Shown piece after piece: positions 6,576 to 14,244 of a stretch of 14,317 nucleotides of DNA. Within the stretch, counting starts at the first letter, position 1. Every line of letters begins with the position of its first letter. Position numbers and translations under genes: made by a program. The notes under the pieces were generated by a model. That model was not told where the DNA came from. It searched no databases and saw only the letters and a program-made list of their open reading frames with translations. The stretch is taken from the NCBI GenBank assembly GCA_045587485.1, contig JAZNCI010000001.1, positions 1-14,317 on the forward strand, given 5' to 3'. This stretch comes from SIG440 sp045587485 (lineage in GTDB: Bacteria > Bacillota > Clostridia > Monoglobales > Monoglobaceae).

Positions 6576-7148
6576 TTGAAACACATAAAAGAGCTTTGGG
6601 AACTTTATTCAGCGTTCTTTAAAATGGGAATTCTGACCTTTGGGGGAGGTTATGCTATGCTCCCTATGATTGAACGTGAGGTTGTTGAAAAACATAAATG
6701 GGCAACCATGGAGGAAATAATGGATTATTATGCAATAAGCCAGTGTACACCGGGCGTTATTGCAGTAAATGTTGCCACCTTTGTCGGTCGCAAAAACAAG
6801 GGAATTCCGGGCGGTATTGTTGCAACAATTGGAGTAATAACTCCGTCTGTCATACTGATATCTCTGATTGCTACTCTTCTTCAGACCTTTTATGAAAATA
6901 AATTTGTAAAGGCTGCGTTTCAGGGTATTGGTGTTGCGGTTTGTGCAATTCTTGTTCAGGCTGTTCTTAAAATATGCAAGGCAGGTCTGGTTGACAAATT
7001 CACATGGGGGCTTGCGGCTGTTTGTTTTATGGCAGCATGGATATTTAACATATCAACCATTCTCATTATTGTTGTTGCCGGAGCAATCGGCATAGCTTAC
7101 AGGGTTGTTTGTGAAAAGAACGACAAGAATAGAGGAGGTGCAGAGTAA
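6576..7148 (+). CDS. Chromate transporter family protein, first half-size subunit
   Basis: A short-chain CHR-family membrane protein of 190 residues. It has the family motifs FGGGYAMLP (22-30) and SQCTPGVIAVNVATFVG (55-71), followed by about four to five hydrophobic helices. Full-length ChrA proteins carry two such domains in tandem; here the two halves are separate adjacent genes, a common arrangement in Bacillota, and they probably assemble together. The family exports chromate in some bacteria, but the native substrate of these pairs is often unproven. I choose TTG at 6576 because GGAG (6563-6566) lies 9 bases before it. The in-frame ATG at 6567 directly abuts that GGAG and is too close. 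The stop overlaps the next start (TAATG). Confidence 0.85.
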   Translation: MKHIKELWELYSAFFKMGILTFGGGYAMLPMIEREVVEKHKWATMEEIMDYYAISQCTPGVIAVNVATFVGRKNKGIPGGIVATIGVITPSVILISLIATLLQTFYENKFVKAAFQGIGVAVCAILVQAVLKICKAGLVDKFTWGLAAVCFMAAWIFNISTILIIVVAGAIGIAYRVVCEKNDKNRGGAE

Positions 7149-7699
7149 TGCTTTATCTAACAATGTTTATCGAGTTCTTTAAGGTGGGGCTTTTTTCTAT
7201 CGGCGGTGGCCTTGCAACTCTGCCCTTTTTGTTTGAACTGGCTGGTAAATATAATTGGTTTACGGCAGAAGAGCTGACCAATATGATTGCAGTGTCCGAA
7301 TCCACACCCGGGCCGATAGGTGTTAATATGGCGACATATGTGGGTTATACCACAGGCGGAATATGGGGCGGGGTTTTAACCACTCTTGCACTGGTGACAC
7401 CAAGCATTATTGTTATACTGATTGTGTCATATATTCTTGAAATGTTTAAAGAAAACAAGTATGTAAAATATTTGTTTTACAGCTTGCGTGCAGCGGTGGC
7501 AGGGCTTTTAATTCTTTCTGTTATAAATGTTTTCATACAAAATTTTACCATTGTTGGTGCACAAGGCATATGGAATATGATTGACTATAAAAAAACGGCA
7601 TTATTTGCAGTGCTTGTGTATTTGGTGTTCAAGCTGAAAAAGCATCCGCTTTTGTATATAAGCATTGGTGCTGTTGCCGGAATAATCTTTAATTTATAA
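7148..7699 (+). CDS. Chromate transporter family protein, second half-size subunit
   Basis: The second CHR domain as its own protein of 183 residues. It has IGGGLATLP (18-26) and SESTPGPIGVNMATYVG (50-66), parallel to the motifs of the first subunit, then several hydrophobic helices. The start codon overlaps the stop of the upstream gene by one base (TAATG), and GGAGG (7134-7138) lies just upstream, pointing to translational coupling and a 1:1 complex of the two halves, probably in opposite membrane orientation. No clear terminator follows; the next promoter begins 22 bases after the stop. Confidence 0.88.
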   Translation: MLYLTMFIEFFKVGLFSIGGGLATLPFLFELAGKYNWFTAEELTNMIAVSESTPGPIGVNMATYVGYTTGGIWGGVLTTLALVTPSIIVILIVSYILEMFKENKYVKYLFYSLRAAVAGLLILSVINVFIQNFTIVGAQGIWNMIDYKKTALFAVLVYLVFKLKKHPLLYISIGAVAGIIFNL

Positions 7700-7721
7700 T
7701 AATAAAAATTTGAAAAAACAA

Positions 7722-7750
7722 TTGTAAAATAGTATAGAATATGATATAAT
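7722..7750 (+). promoter_or_regulatory. Promoter of the Asp23-nusB-xse-ispA unit
   Basis: TTGTAA (7722-7727) and a perfect TATAAT (7745-7750) are separated by 17 bp, about 60 bases upstream of the Asp23-family ATG. Confidence 0.65.
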
Positions 7751-7811
7751 TAATTTAACTACATTTATCAGCTTGTTTTTTGAGAACGGGCGGAAAGGTA
7801 AGGGATATTTT

Positions 7812-8243
7812 ATGGCTAGTGAAGAAATGAATGTTAATACTAATATAGACAATGACGGTAACGTTTGCATTTCAAACGAGGTTGTTGCCACAATTGCATC
7901 AATCGCAGCTAAAAGTGTGGAGGGGGTTGCAGGAATGTTCGGTTCGCTTACGGGCGGATTTGCAGAGCTTCTGGGCAAAAAAAATCCTTCCAAGGGCGTC
8001 AAGGTTACTATCACTGACAAGGATGTTAAAATTGATATGTTTGTTGTGGTTGAATATGGCGTTAAAATTCCTGATGTTGCATGGGAAATTCAGGAGAAAA
8101 CCAAAAACGAGGTAGAGGCAATGACAGGTCTTAATGTTGTTGCTGTAAATGTCAATATCGAAAGTGTCAACACATCAAAAAAAGCAGACGATACCGAGCT
8201 TGATGAAGAAACTGCTGTGGCAGAGAATGAAACAGAGGAATAA
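7812..8243 (+). CDS. Asp23/Gls24 family envelope stress response protein
   Basis: A small soluble protein of 143 residues from the Asp23/Gls24 (DUF322) family, which in staphylococci forms membrane-associated assemblies linked to cell-envelope stress. The family core is visible: a V-x-I-S-x-EVVATIASIAAKSVEGVAGM stretch (about residues 18-42), a Gly-rich loop, and a C-terminal V-V-VNVNIESV strand (about 109-119). An acidic tail (125-143) ends the protein. The frame is open from a TTG at 7773, but the ATG at 7812 has AAGG/AGGG motifs in front and gives the usual family N-terminus. It sits 39 bases upstream of nusB, as in many Clostridia, and probably shares its transcript. Confidence 0.9.
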   Translation: MASEEMNVNTNIDNDGNVCISNEVVATIASIAAKSVEGVAGMFGSLTGGFAELLGKKNPSKGVKVTITDKDVKIDMFVVVEYGVKIPDVAWEIQEKTKNEVEAMTGLNVVAVNVNIESVNTSKKADDTELDEETAVAENETEE

Positions 8244-8282
8244 AAGGATTATACACAGAAGATTAAAAGTTGAGGTAAAGTA

Positions 8283-8675
8283 ATGAACAGAACAAAAGCC
8301 AGAGAGTTTGCATTTATATTGCTTTTTGAATACAAGTTTCAGCCTGATGAGATTGAAACAATTCTTCATGATTTCGTTGAGGAATACAAACCGGGAGCAC
8401 AGCAGGAATATATCGAGCGTGTTGTTCGGGGCGTGGTTGCAAAGATTGGGGAAATCGACAAAAAAATTGACGAGGTTTCAAACGACTGGAAGGTTGAAAG
8501 AATGTCGTGTGTTAGCATAGCGGTTTTAAGACTTGCTGTATATGAGATTATGTTTTGCGACGATATTCCGTCAGTTGTTTCGGTTAACGAGGCTGTTGGC
8601 CTTGCAAAAAAATACGACGGCGAAGAGGCAGCTCCCTTCGTAAACGGTATTTTAGGAAAAATAAGCGGAATGTAG
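8283..8675 (+). CDS. nusB: Transcription antitermination factor NusB
   Basis: A small all-helical RNA-binding protein (130 residues) that binds boxA RNA with NusE (ribosomal protein S10) and takes part in rRNA antitermination. The N-terminus RTKAREFAFILLFEY and the C-terminal run from SIAVLRLAVYEI through PSVVSVNEAVGLAKKY to the FVNGILGKI ending are diagnostic for the family. The ATG follows GAGG (8272-8275) with 7-base spacing. The stop is 9 bases before the chosen start of the TsaD-like gene, so the two are likely co-transcribed. Confidence 0.96.
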   Translation: MNRTKAREFAFILLFEYKFQPDEIETILHDFVEEYKPGAQQEYIERVVRGVVAKIGEIDKKIDEVSNDWKVERMSCVSIAVLRLAVYEIMFCDDIPSVVSVNEAVGLAKKYDGEEAAPFVNGILGKISGM

Positions 8676-8684
8676 GTGCTGCAT

Positions 8685-9626
8685 ATGAATGACAGCAAAT
8701 TAATTTTGGGAATTGATACAAGCTGCTACACCACCTCTGTTGCCGCAAAATACGGCGAAAATATTCTGCACTTCAAAAAAATGCTTGACGTAAAATCGGG
8801 GGAATGTGGGCTAAGGCAGTCTGATGCGATTTTTCAGCATATTAAAAATCTTCCCGTCCTTTTTGACGAAATAAAAAAGAATATATGTGTTAAACAATTT
8901 AACGATATCACGGTTGCCGTCAGCGCAAAGCCAAGGTCTGTTGATGGGTCGTATATGCCTGTTTTTCTTGCGGGTCAGTCTTTTGCAAAAGCAATTGCTG
9001 ATGTGCTTGATGCCAGATATATCGAGACCTCGCATCAGGACGGGCATATTATGGCGGCAATTTATTCTTGCAAAAAAATTGGTATCTGTGATGAGCCGTT
9101 TTTGACGTATCATTTATCTGGAGGAACAACAGAGCTTTTGCTTGTGAACAAAAACGGGAATACCTTTGGATGCAGTATTGTCGGTGGAACAAAAGACCTT
9201 CCTGCAGGCCAGTTTATTGACAGAATTGGCGTAAAGCTGGGAATGGAGTTTCCGTGCGGAAAAAATTTAGATTATTATGCCATTAATTTTGAGGGTAAAT
9301 GTCCCAAGATAAAGACATGTGTAAATGAGGGTTTTATTAATTTTTCTGGCGAGGAAACCCGATACATCAGAAAGATTGACGAGGATACTTGTAGCGGTGA
9401 AATTGCATATTGTGTGATGAAGTGTATTTCAAAATCTGTTAGAGAATCAGTTGAATATGCAAAAGACAGATATAATGTAAAAAATATACTTATGGTTGGT
9501 GGGGTTTCGTCTTCAAAAATGCTCCGCAGGGAGTTTTCGGATATGCCGGGAGTGTATTTTGCTGAGCCTCAGTTCAGCACAGATAACGCAGTGGGCGTTT
9601 GTGAAATCGGTGCAAGGTGGATTTAA
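8685..9626 (+). CDS. TsaD/Kae1-like protein (ASKHA fold, peptidase M22-type), paralog of the tRNA t6A enzyme
   Basis: A protein of 313 residues related to TsaD/Kae1, the subunit that makes t6A37 in tRNA, but shorter and divergent. Numbered from a GTG three codons upstream, it shows a GIDTSCYTTS phosphate-loop-like N-terminus (12-21), a metal-ligand pair in HQDGH (H120, H124), HLSGGTTE (146-153), GGV (275-277) and a C-terminal FSTDNA with D303. The metal-binding positions known in TsaD therefore appear kept. Bacillota normally carry a separate true tsaD beside tsaB/tsaE, so I read this as a paralog of unknown function, though I cannot exclude that it is the only copy. I chose ATG 8685, with AGGTG (8674-8678) 6 bases upstream, over the GTG at 8676. 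It lies between nusB and xseA in a compact operon. Confidence 0.8.
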   Translation: MNDSKLILGIDTSCYTTSVAAKYGENILHFKKMLDVKSGECGLRQSDAIFQHIKNLPVLFDEIKKNICVKQFNDITVAVSAKPRSVDGSYMPVFLAGQSFAKAIADVLDARYIETSHQDGHIMAAIYSCKKIGICDEPFLTYHLSGGTTELLLVNKNGNTFGCSIVGGTKDLPAGQFIDRIGVKLGMEFPCGKNLDYYAINFEGKCPKIKTCVNEGFINFSGEETRYIRKIDEDTCSGEIAYCVMKCISKSVRESVEYAKDRYNVKNILMVGGVSSSKMLRREFSDMPGVYFAEPQFSTDNAVGVCEIGARWI

Positions 9627-9642
9627 CAAGGTGGATATTGAA

Positions 9643-10836
9643 ATGTATGAACGTATGACTTTGACAGTAAGTCAGCTCAATTTATTTATAAAAGATATTT
9701 TCAATCAGATACCAGCTCTTAATGATATCAGAATAAAGGGCGAGATATCCAATTTCAAGCATCACACCTCGGGGCATATGTATATGTCGCTTAAGGATGA
9801 AACAGGCGTGTTGCGTGCGGTGATGTTTCGCAATGCTGCGGCAGGACTTGAATTTAAACCTGAAAATGGTATGCAGGTTATTGCCAAGGGCAGAGTGGGT
9901 GTTTACGAGCGTGACGGACAGTATCAGCTCTACATCAACTCAATGGCTCAGGACGGCATGGGAAATCTCTATGAGCAATTTGAAAAGCTAAAGAAAAAGC
10001 TGGAGGCGGAGGGGCTTTTTGATGTAAAATATAAAAAGCCTGTACCGATGTTCCCCAAACGAGTGGGGATTGCAACCGCACCAACAGGAGCAGCTGTGAG
10101 AGATATTATAAATATTCTTTCAAGGCGTTTTGCTTATGCAGATATATGTCTTTATCCTGTGCTTGTTCAGGGCGACGGTGCGGCGGAGAGTGTATGCAGA
10201 GCTATAGAATATTTTAATGATAATTCTGCAGCTGATGTTCTGATTATTGGCCGTGGCGGCGGCTCTATTGAGGATTTGTGGGCGTTTAACGAAGAAGTTC
10301 TTGCGAGAGCAATTTTCAAAAGTGTAATTCCGGTTATTTCTGCAGTCGGTCATGAAACCGATTTTACGATTTCGGATTTTGTTGCTGATTTGCGTGCCCC
10401 AACACCTTCTGCGGCAGCAGAACTTGCTGTTCCGTCAGCGACTGAGCTAATTGAAAAATTTGAGACTGCGGAAACACGGCTTGCAAATGCAGTGAATAAA
10501 ATTGTCGAAAAACGACGTTTGCAGTTAAAGGTTTATGCCGACAAACAGGTTCTCCGCGACCCTATGTTGAAGGTTAATGAAAAAGGTATGCAGCTTGACG
10601 GCGTTTTTCGTATGTTTGAAAATATGGTCAATACGTCACTCAGTGAAAAAAAGCAAGACCTTGGCATTTTGGTTTCCAGGCTCGACGGGCTAAGTCCTCT
10701 CAACACATTGAAACGAGGCTTTTCGGTGGCTAAGAATGCTGAGGGTAAGGTTATAAAATCGGTTGCCGAGGCTAAGCCGGGGAATGACATTTCAGTTATT
10801 GTTTCTGACGGTGAAATATGTGCAACGGTAAAATAG
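9643..10836 (+). CDS. xseA: Exodeoxyribonuclease VII large subunit XseA
   Basis: The catalytic subunit of exonuclease VII, which degrades single-stranded DNA from both ends to short oligonucleotides in repair. Length 397 is close to the Bacillota norm. An N-terminal OB fold (about 1-105, with IKGEISNFKHHTSGHMY) binds DNA. The catalytic domain has TGAAVRD (148-154), RGGGSIEDLW (204-213) and GHETDFT (236-242), which contain the Asp, Arg, His and Asp residues known to be needed in the E. coli enzyme. A long helical region (about 265-345) should form the coiled coil that recruits XseB. I chose ATG 9643 because AAGGTGG (9628-9634) lies 8 bases upstream. The frame is open back to 9496, but that part overlaps the TsaD-like gene. 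Confidence 0.96.
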   Translation: MYERMTLTVSQLNLFIKDIFNQIPALNDIRIKGEISNFKHHTSGHMYMSLKDETGVLRAVMFRNAAAGLEFKPENGMQVIAKGRVGVYERDGQYQLYINSMAQDGMGNLYEQFEKLKKKLEAEGLFDVKYKKPVPMFPKRVGIATAPTGAAVRDIINILSRRFAYADICLYPVLVQGDGAAESVCRAIEYFNDNSAADVLIIGRGGGSIEDLWAFNEEVLARAIFKSVIPVISAVGHETDFTISDFVADLRAPTPSAAAELAVPSATELIEKFETAETRLANAVNKIVEKRRLQLKVYADKQVLRDPMLKVNEKGMQLDGVFRMFENMVNTSLSEKKQDLGILVSRLDGLSPLNTLKRGFSVAKNAEGKVIKSVAEAKPGNDISVIVSDGEICATVK

Positions 10837-10849
10837 GGAGAGATTATAG

Positions 10850-11083
10850 ATGGCGGTAAAACAGAATATAAGTTTCGAGGAAAACCTCAAAGAGCTTGAA
10901 AATATAGTGAAAAAGCTCGAAGGCGGCGACGTTTCTCTTGATGAAATGCTTGAACTTTTTGAAAGTGGAATTGCAAGAACAAAAGAGTGCAACGAACAAC
11001 TCAAAAAAGCGGAACAAAAAATCAGCATTTTGATTAAAAATAATTCAGGAGAAATGGAAGAGCAGTCTTTTGCTGCGCAATAA
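10850..11083 (+). CDS. xseB: Exodeoxyribonuclease VII small subunit XseB
   Basis: The 77-residue helical small subunit that wraps the XseA coiled coil in multiple copies. It shows the family pattern SFEENLKELENIVKKLE (8-24) followed by G-D-x-SLDE (26-32), then LFESGIA (36-42) and a Lys/Gln-rich second helix. The ATG follows GGGAGAG (10837-10843) and lies 13 bases after the xseA stop, the usual xseA-xseB arrangement for balanced expression. Confidence 0.95.
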   Translation: MAVKQNISFEENLKELENIVKKLEGGDVSLDEMLELFESGIARTKECNEQLKKAEQKISILIKNNSGEMEEQSFAAQ

Positions 11084-11095
11084 CGGTGAAAAGCG

Positions 11096-11989
11096 ATGGA
11101 GTTTAAAAAACAGCTTGACAAATATATTAATATGGTAAATATCGAGCTTGAAAGGGTTTTTGCAGAAGAACAATGCCTTCAAAGGTCGGTATATGATGCT
11201 ATGCGTTACAGCATATTGGCAGGCGGCAAACGTTTAAGACCTGTACTCTGCATGGCTGTATGCGATATGCTGGGTGGATGCATTGATGATGCCTTGCGTT
11301 TTGGTGTAGCAATCGAACATATTCATACCTATTCGCTTATTCATGATGACCTACCTTGTATGGACAACGACGACCTTCGTCGCGGCATGCCCACCTGCCA
11401 TAAAAAGTTTGGTGAGGCAAGAGCCTTGCTTGCAGGGGATGGTTTGCTGACAGGAGCATTTGAATATTTGTCGGATTTCAATCTGTACAAATCAGCAACC
11501 CCGGAAACTGTCATAAAGGCTATTGCACAGATTGCCCGGGCTTCAGGATGTGCTGGTATGATTGGCGGACAAATGGTAGATTTGGAGTGCGAGGGTAAAG
11601 CTGATATTGACCTTGATACTCTTGATTATCTGCACTATCGAAAGACAGGGGCTCTCATAAGAGTGTCGGCAGTTTGCGGTGCTCTTGCGGCAAATGCTAC
11701 AGATGAGGATATTGCGGCGATAGCTGTTTTTGCCGAAAAGCTTGGACTTGCTTTTCAGATTCAGGATGATATTCTGGATTGCACCGGTGACGAAATCATT
11801 CTGGGTAAACCTATAGGTAGTGATGAAGAAAACGGTAAAATTACATACGCAACCCTTCTTGGCCTTGAAAATGCAAGAAAAAAAGCTGACGAGATTACAA
11901 CAAAAGCGGTGACAGGTCTTGATAGATTTGGCGAAAAAGCTGATTTTGTAAAAAAACTTGCCCTTAACCTTCTTGACAGAAAGAACTAA
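11096..11989 (+). CDS. ispA: Polyprenyl diphosphate synthase, farnesyl diphosphate synthase type (IspA)
   Basis: A trans-prenyltransferase that condenses isopentenyl diphosphate with allylic diphosphates to give geranyl/farnesyl diphosphate, a precursor for undecaprenyl carrier lipid and quinones. Motifs in order: GGKRLRP (43-49), first Asp-rich motif DDLPCMD (84-90) with the two-residue insertion typical of bacterial short-chain synthases, GGQMVDLE (157-164), KTG (183-185), and second Asp-rich motif DDILD (224-228) followed by GKPIGSDEENGK. Length 297 is normal. The ATG lies 12 bases after xseB; its Shine-Dalgarno (GGTGA) is weak, so coupling to xseB translation is likely. In many Bacillota ispA is followed by dxs; here thrS follows instead. 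Confidence 0.95.
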   Translation: MEFKKQLDKYINMVNIELERVFAEEQCLQRSVYDAMRYSILAGGKRLRPVLCMAVCDMLGGCIDDALRFGVAIEHIHTYSLIHDDLPCMDNDDLRRGMPTCHKKFGEARALLAGDGLLTGAFEYLSDFNLYKSATPETVIKAIAQIARASGCAGMIGGQMVDLECEGKADIDLDTLDYLHYRKTGALIRVSAVCGALAANATDEDIAAIAVFAEKLGLAFQIQDDILDCTGDEIILGKPIGSDEENGKITYATLLGLENARKKADEITTKAVTGLDRFGEKADFVKKLALNLLDRKN

Positions 11990-12002
11990 AAGGGTATATA
12001 AT
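11973..12002 (+). promoter_or_regulatory. Promoter of thrS inside the 3' end of ispA
   Basis: A perfect TTGACA (11973-11978) inside the last codons of ispA and a perfect TATAAT (11997-12002) are separated by 18 bp. Further TATAAT copies at 12013 and 12041 lack good -35 partners. The leader would be about 60 bases, with only a 4-bp GGAC/GTCC hairpin, so there is no room for a T-box. The Shine-Dalgarno AAGGA (12055-12059) precedes the ATG at 12070. Confidence 0.65.
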
Positions 12003-12069
12003 AAATTTTTAGTATAATCTGGACTATTCTTGTCCGTATATATAATATTGAAGAAAGGAATGTGTTAAG

Positions 12070-14007
12070 ATGATTAATGTAACACTAAAGAGCGGAGACG
12101 CAAAACAATTCGAAAAAGGCACAAGCCTTATCGAAATGGCAAAGTCTATCAGCGAAGGCCTTGCCCGTGTAATTCTTGCAGGAGAGGTTGACGGGGTTGT
12201 TCACGACCTGACATATATTCCTGAGACAGATTGCACGATTAATTTCCTCACATTTGATGATGAAGAAGGAAAGAAGGTTTACCGCCATACCACATCACAC
12301 ATTCTGGCACAGGCTGTAAAACGCCTTTATCCCAATGCAAAGCTGGCAATAGGTCCGGCTATTGATGACGGCTTTTATTATGACTTTGATTTTGAAGCTC
12401 CTTTGACAAATGCAGATTTAGAAAAACTCGAAGCTGAGATGAAAAAGATAATAAAAGAAGATGCACGCCTTGAACGTTTTGAACTTTCCAGAGTCGAGGC
12501 TATAAAGCTGATGCAAGAAAAGGGCGAAGACTATAAGGTTGAGCTTATTCAGGATCTCCCTGAGGATGCTGTTATTTCATTCTATAAGCAGGGCGATTTT
12601 GTTGACCTTTGTGCAGGCCCCCACCTTATCTCAACGGGCAAAATAAAGGCAATCAAGCTTCAGTATACAGCAGGTGCATACTGGCGTGGCAACGAAAACA
12701 ACAAAATGCTTACAAGAATTTATGGTACAGCTTTCACCAAAAAGGCTGACCTTGACGAACACCTTGAAAGATTAGAAGAAGCAAAAAAAAGAGACCACAA
12801 TAAACTTGGTCGTGAACTTGAAATTTTCACAACCGTTGACAGTATCGGTCAGGGACTTCCCATTCTTCTTCCCAAGGGTGCAAAGATTATCCAGATACTC
12901 CAGAGATTTGTTGAAGACCACGAGGATCAGCATGGTTGGGTAAGAACAAAGACCCCCTATATGGCAAAGAGCGACCTTTATAAGATTTCGGGGCACTGGG
13001 ATCACTATCAGGATGGTATGTTTGTTATGGGAGACGAGAAATCGGATAAGGAAGTTTTTGCTCTCCGTCCTATGACCTGCCCCTTCCAGTATCAGGCATA
13101 TCTTAACAGAATGAGGAGCTATCGTGACCTTCCTTTAAGATATGGCGAAACATCAACGCTTTTCAGAAACGAGGCATCGGGCGAAATGCATGGCCTTATC
13201 CGTGTTCGCCAGTTCACCATTTCAGAGGGTCATCTTATGTGCCGCCCCGACCAGTTGGAAGAAGAGTTTAAAAATTGTCTTGAAATGGCTATTTATATGC
13301 TCAAAACCTTGGGCCTTTATGAGGATGTGTCGTATAGATTTTCTCAGTGGGATCCCGACGACAAAGAAAAATATATAGGAACAGAGGAACAGTGGGCAGA
13401 AGCTCAGGATACAATGAAGAAAATTCTTGACAACCTTGAACTTCCTTATAAGATTGGTATTGGTGAGGCTGCTTTCTATGGACCCAAGCTTGATATTCAG
13501 ATTAAAAATGTATTCGGTAAGGAAGATACACTTATTACCATTCAGATAGACCAGATGCTTGCTGAAAAGTTTGGTATGGAGTATATAGATAAGGATGGCA
13601 GTAAAAAGAATCCTTATATTATTCACAGAACATCAATTGGATGCTATGAGAGAACTCTTGCATTGCTTATCGAAAAGTATGCAGGTGCCTTCCCGACTTG
13701 GCTTGCACCAACCCAGGTGAAAATTCTTCCTATTTCCGAAAACTATCGTGATTATGCAGATGCTGTATATGCAAAACTTAGGGATGCAGGTTTCCGCACC
13801 GAAGTTGATGATCGAAATGAAAAGATTGGTTACAAAATCCGTGAGGCTCAGCTTGAAAAGATTCCTTATATGATTATTGCTGGGGAAAAGGAAATGAATG
13901 AAGGAACAGTGTCTGTTCGTTCGCGAAAACAGGGCGACCTTGGTGCTATGGCAATTGATGAGTTTGTAAAAATGCTTGCCGAAGAGGTAGAAAACAAGGT
14001 TATCTAA
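12070..14007 (+). CDS. thrS: Threonine--tRNA ligase
   Basis: A class II aminoacyl-tRNA synthetase that charges tRNA-Thr and edits mischarged serine. Length 645 is that of a full bacterial enzyme. Domains: TGS (1 to about 62); editing domain (about 63-220) with H73, H77 and C181, H185, matching the known editing metal-site pattern; catalytic core (about 245-540) with MTCPFQ (C337), motif 2 (361-383), H388 and motif 3 (GCYERTLALLIE, 524-535, preceded by H519); and anticodon-binding domain (541-645) with the RNEKIGYKIREAQ block. C337, H388 and H519 should hold the catalytic zinc. Around H388 the sequence reads RQFTISEGHLMC instead of the common RQDDAHIFC type, a divergent variant that keeps the zinc ligand. 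All catalytic and editing residues that I can check are present. Confidence 0.97.
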   Translation: MINVTLKSGDAKQFEKGTSLIEMAKSISEGLARVILAGEVDGVVHDLTYIPETDCTINFLTFDDEEGKKVYRHTTSHILAQAVKRLYPNAKLAIGPAIDDGFYYDFDFEAPLTNADLEKLEAEMKKIIKEDARLERFELSRVEAIKLMQEKGEDYKVELIQDLPEDAVISFYKQGDFVDLCAGPHLISTGKIKAIKLQYTAGAYWRGNENNKMLTRIYGTAFTKKADLDEHLERLEEAKKRDHNKLGRELEIFTTVDSIGQGLPILLPKGAKIIQILQRFVEDHEDQHGWVRTKTPYMAKSDLYKISGHWDHYQDGMFVMGDEKSDKEVFALRPMTCPFQYQAYLNRMRSYRDLPLRYGETSTLFRNEASGEMHGLIRVRQFTISEGHLMCRPDQLEEEFKNCLEMAIYMLKTLGLYEDVSYRFSQWDPDDKEKYIGTEEQWAEAQDTMKKILDNLELPYKIGIGEAAFYGPKLDIQIKNVFGKEDTLITIQIDQMLAEKFGMEYIDKDGSKKNPYIIHRTSIGCYERTLALLIEKYAGAFPTWLAPTQVKILPISENYRDYADAVYAKLRDAGFRTEVDDRNEKIGYKIREAQLEKIPYMIIAGEKEMNEGTVSVRSRKQGDLGAMAIDEFVKMLAEEVENKVI

Positions 14008-14033
14008 ACCGAAAATATCAGTATAATATATCA

Positions 14034-14066
14034 GGGCGTATGGATGTATTTCCGTGCGCCCGATTT
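14034..14066 (+). terminator. Probable terminator after thrS
   Basis: An 11-bp stem (14034-14044 with 14051-14061, two G-U pairs) with a 6-base loop lies 26 bases after the thrS stop. Only a short T run (GATTT) follows, so termination may be partial and some thrS transcripts could read into the next operon. Confidence 0.55.
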
Positions 14067-14074
14067 ATATGATG

Positions 14075-14110
14075 AAAAAAGTTAAAAAAATATGAAAAAA
14101 ATTAAAAAAA
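14075..14110. other. Phased A-tracts upstream of tandem promoters (UP-like or curved DNA)
   Basis: Four A-tracts (14075-14080, 14084-14090, 14095-14101, 14104-14110) recur at about one helical turn and end 4 bases before the first TTGACA. Such arrays bend DNA and can act as UP elements contacted by the RNA polymerase alpha subunit. A second A-rich stretch (14178-14203) precedes the second promoter. Confidence 0.55.
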
Positions 14111-14114
14111 GGGG

Positions 14115-14143
14115 TTGACAAGGGAAAAACTTTGTGGTAATAT
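14115..14143 (+). promoter_or_regulatory. First of two tandem promoters before the downstream operon
   Basis: Perfect TTGACA (14115-14120) and TAATAT (14138-14143) with 17-bp spacing, directly downstream of phased A-tracts. No ORF follows before the second promoter, so the transcript from here would carry about 90 extra leader bases. Confidence 0.7.
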
Positions 14144-14206
14144 AAATGAGTTGTGCCGAGCGAAGGAAGTCGGGTGAAAATAAAATAAAAAAGTTTTAAA
14201 AAAGAC

Positions 14207-14236
14207 TTGACAAAAGGTAGCAAGGTGTGATATATT
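14207..14236 (+). promoter_or_regulatory. Second of two tandem promoters before the downstream operon
   Basis: Perfect TTGACA (14207-14212) and TATATT (14231-14236) with 18-bp spacing, again behind an A-rich tract. Transcription should start near 14243, at the beginning of the structured leader. Confidence 0.7.
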
Positions 14237-14244
14237 AGATAGGC

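Noticed and set aside
9496..9642. N-terminal extension of XseA
   Set aside because: It overlaps the 3' end of the TsaD-like gene in another frame, is unlike XseA, and the Shine-Dalgarno fits the ATG at 9643.
11990..12069. T-box riboswitch in front of thrS
   Set aside because: The interval is only 80 bases and shows neither a specifier hairpin nor the T-box core sequence.
13222..13626. A 134-residue minus-strand open frame inside thrS
   Set aside because: It is antisense to the conserved catalytic core of ThrRS and has no independent support.
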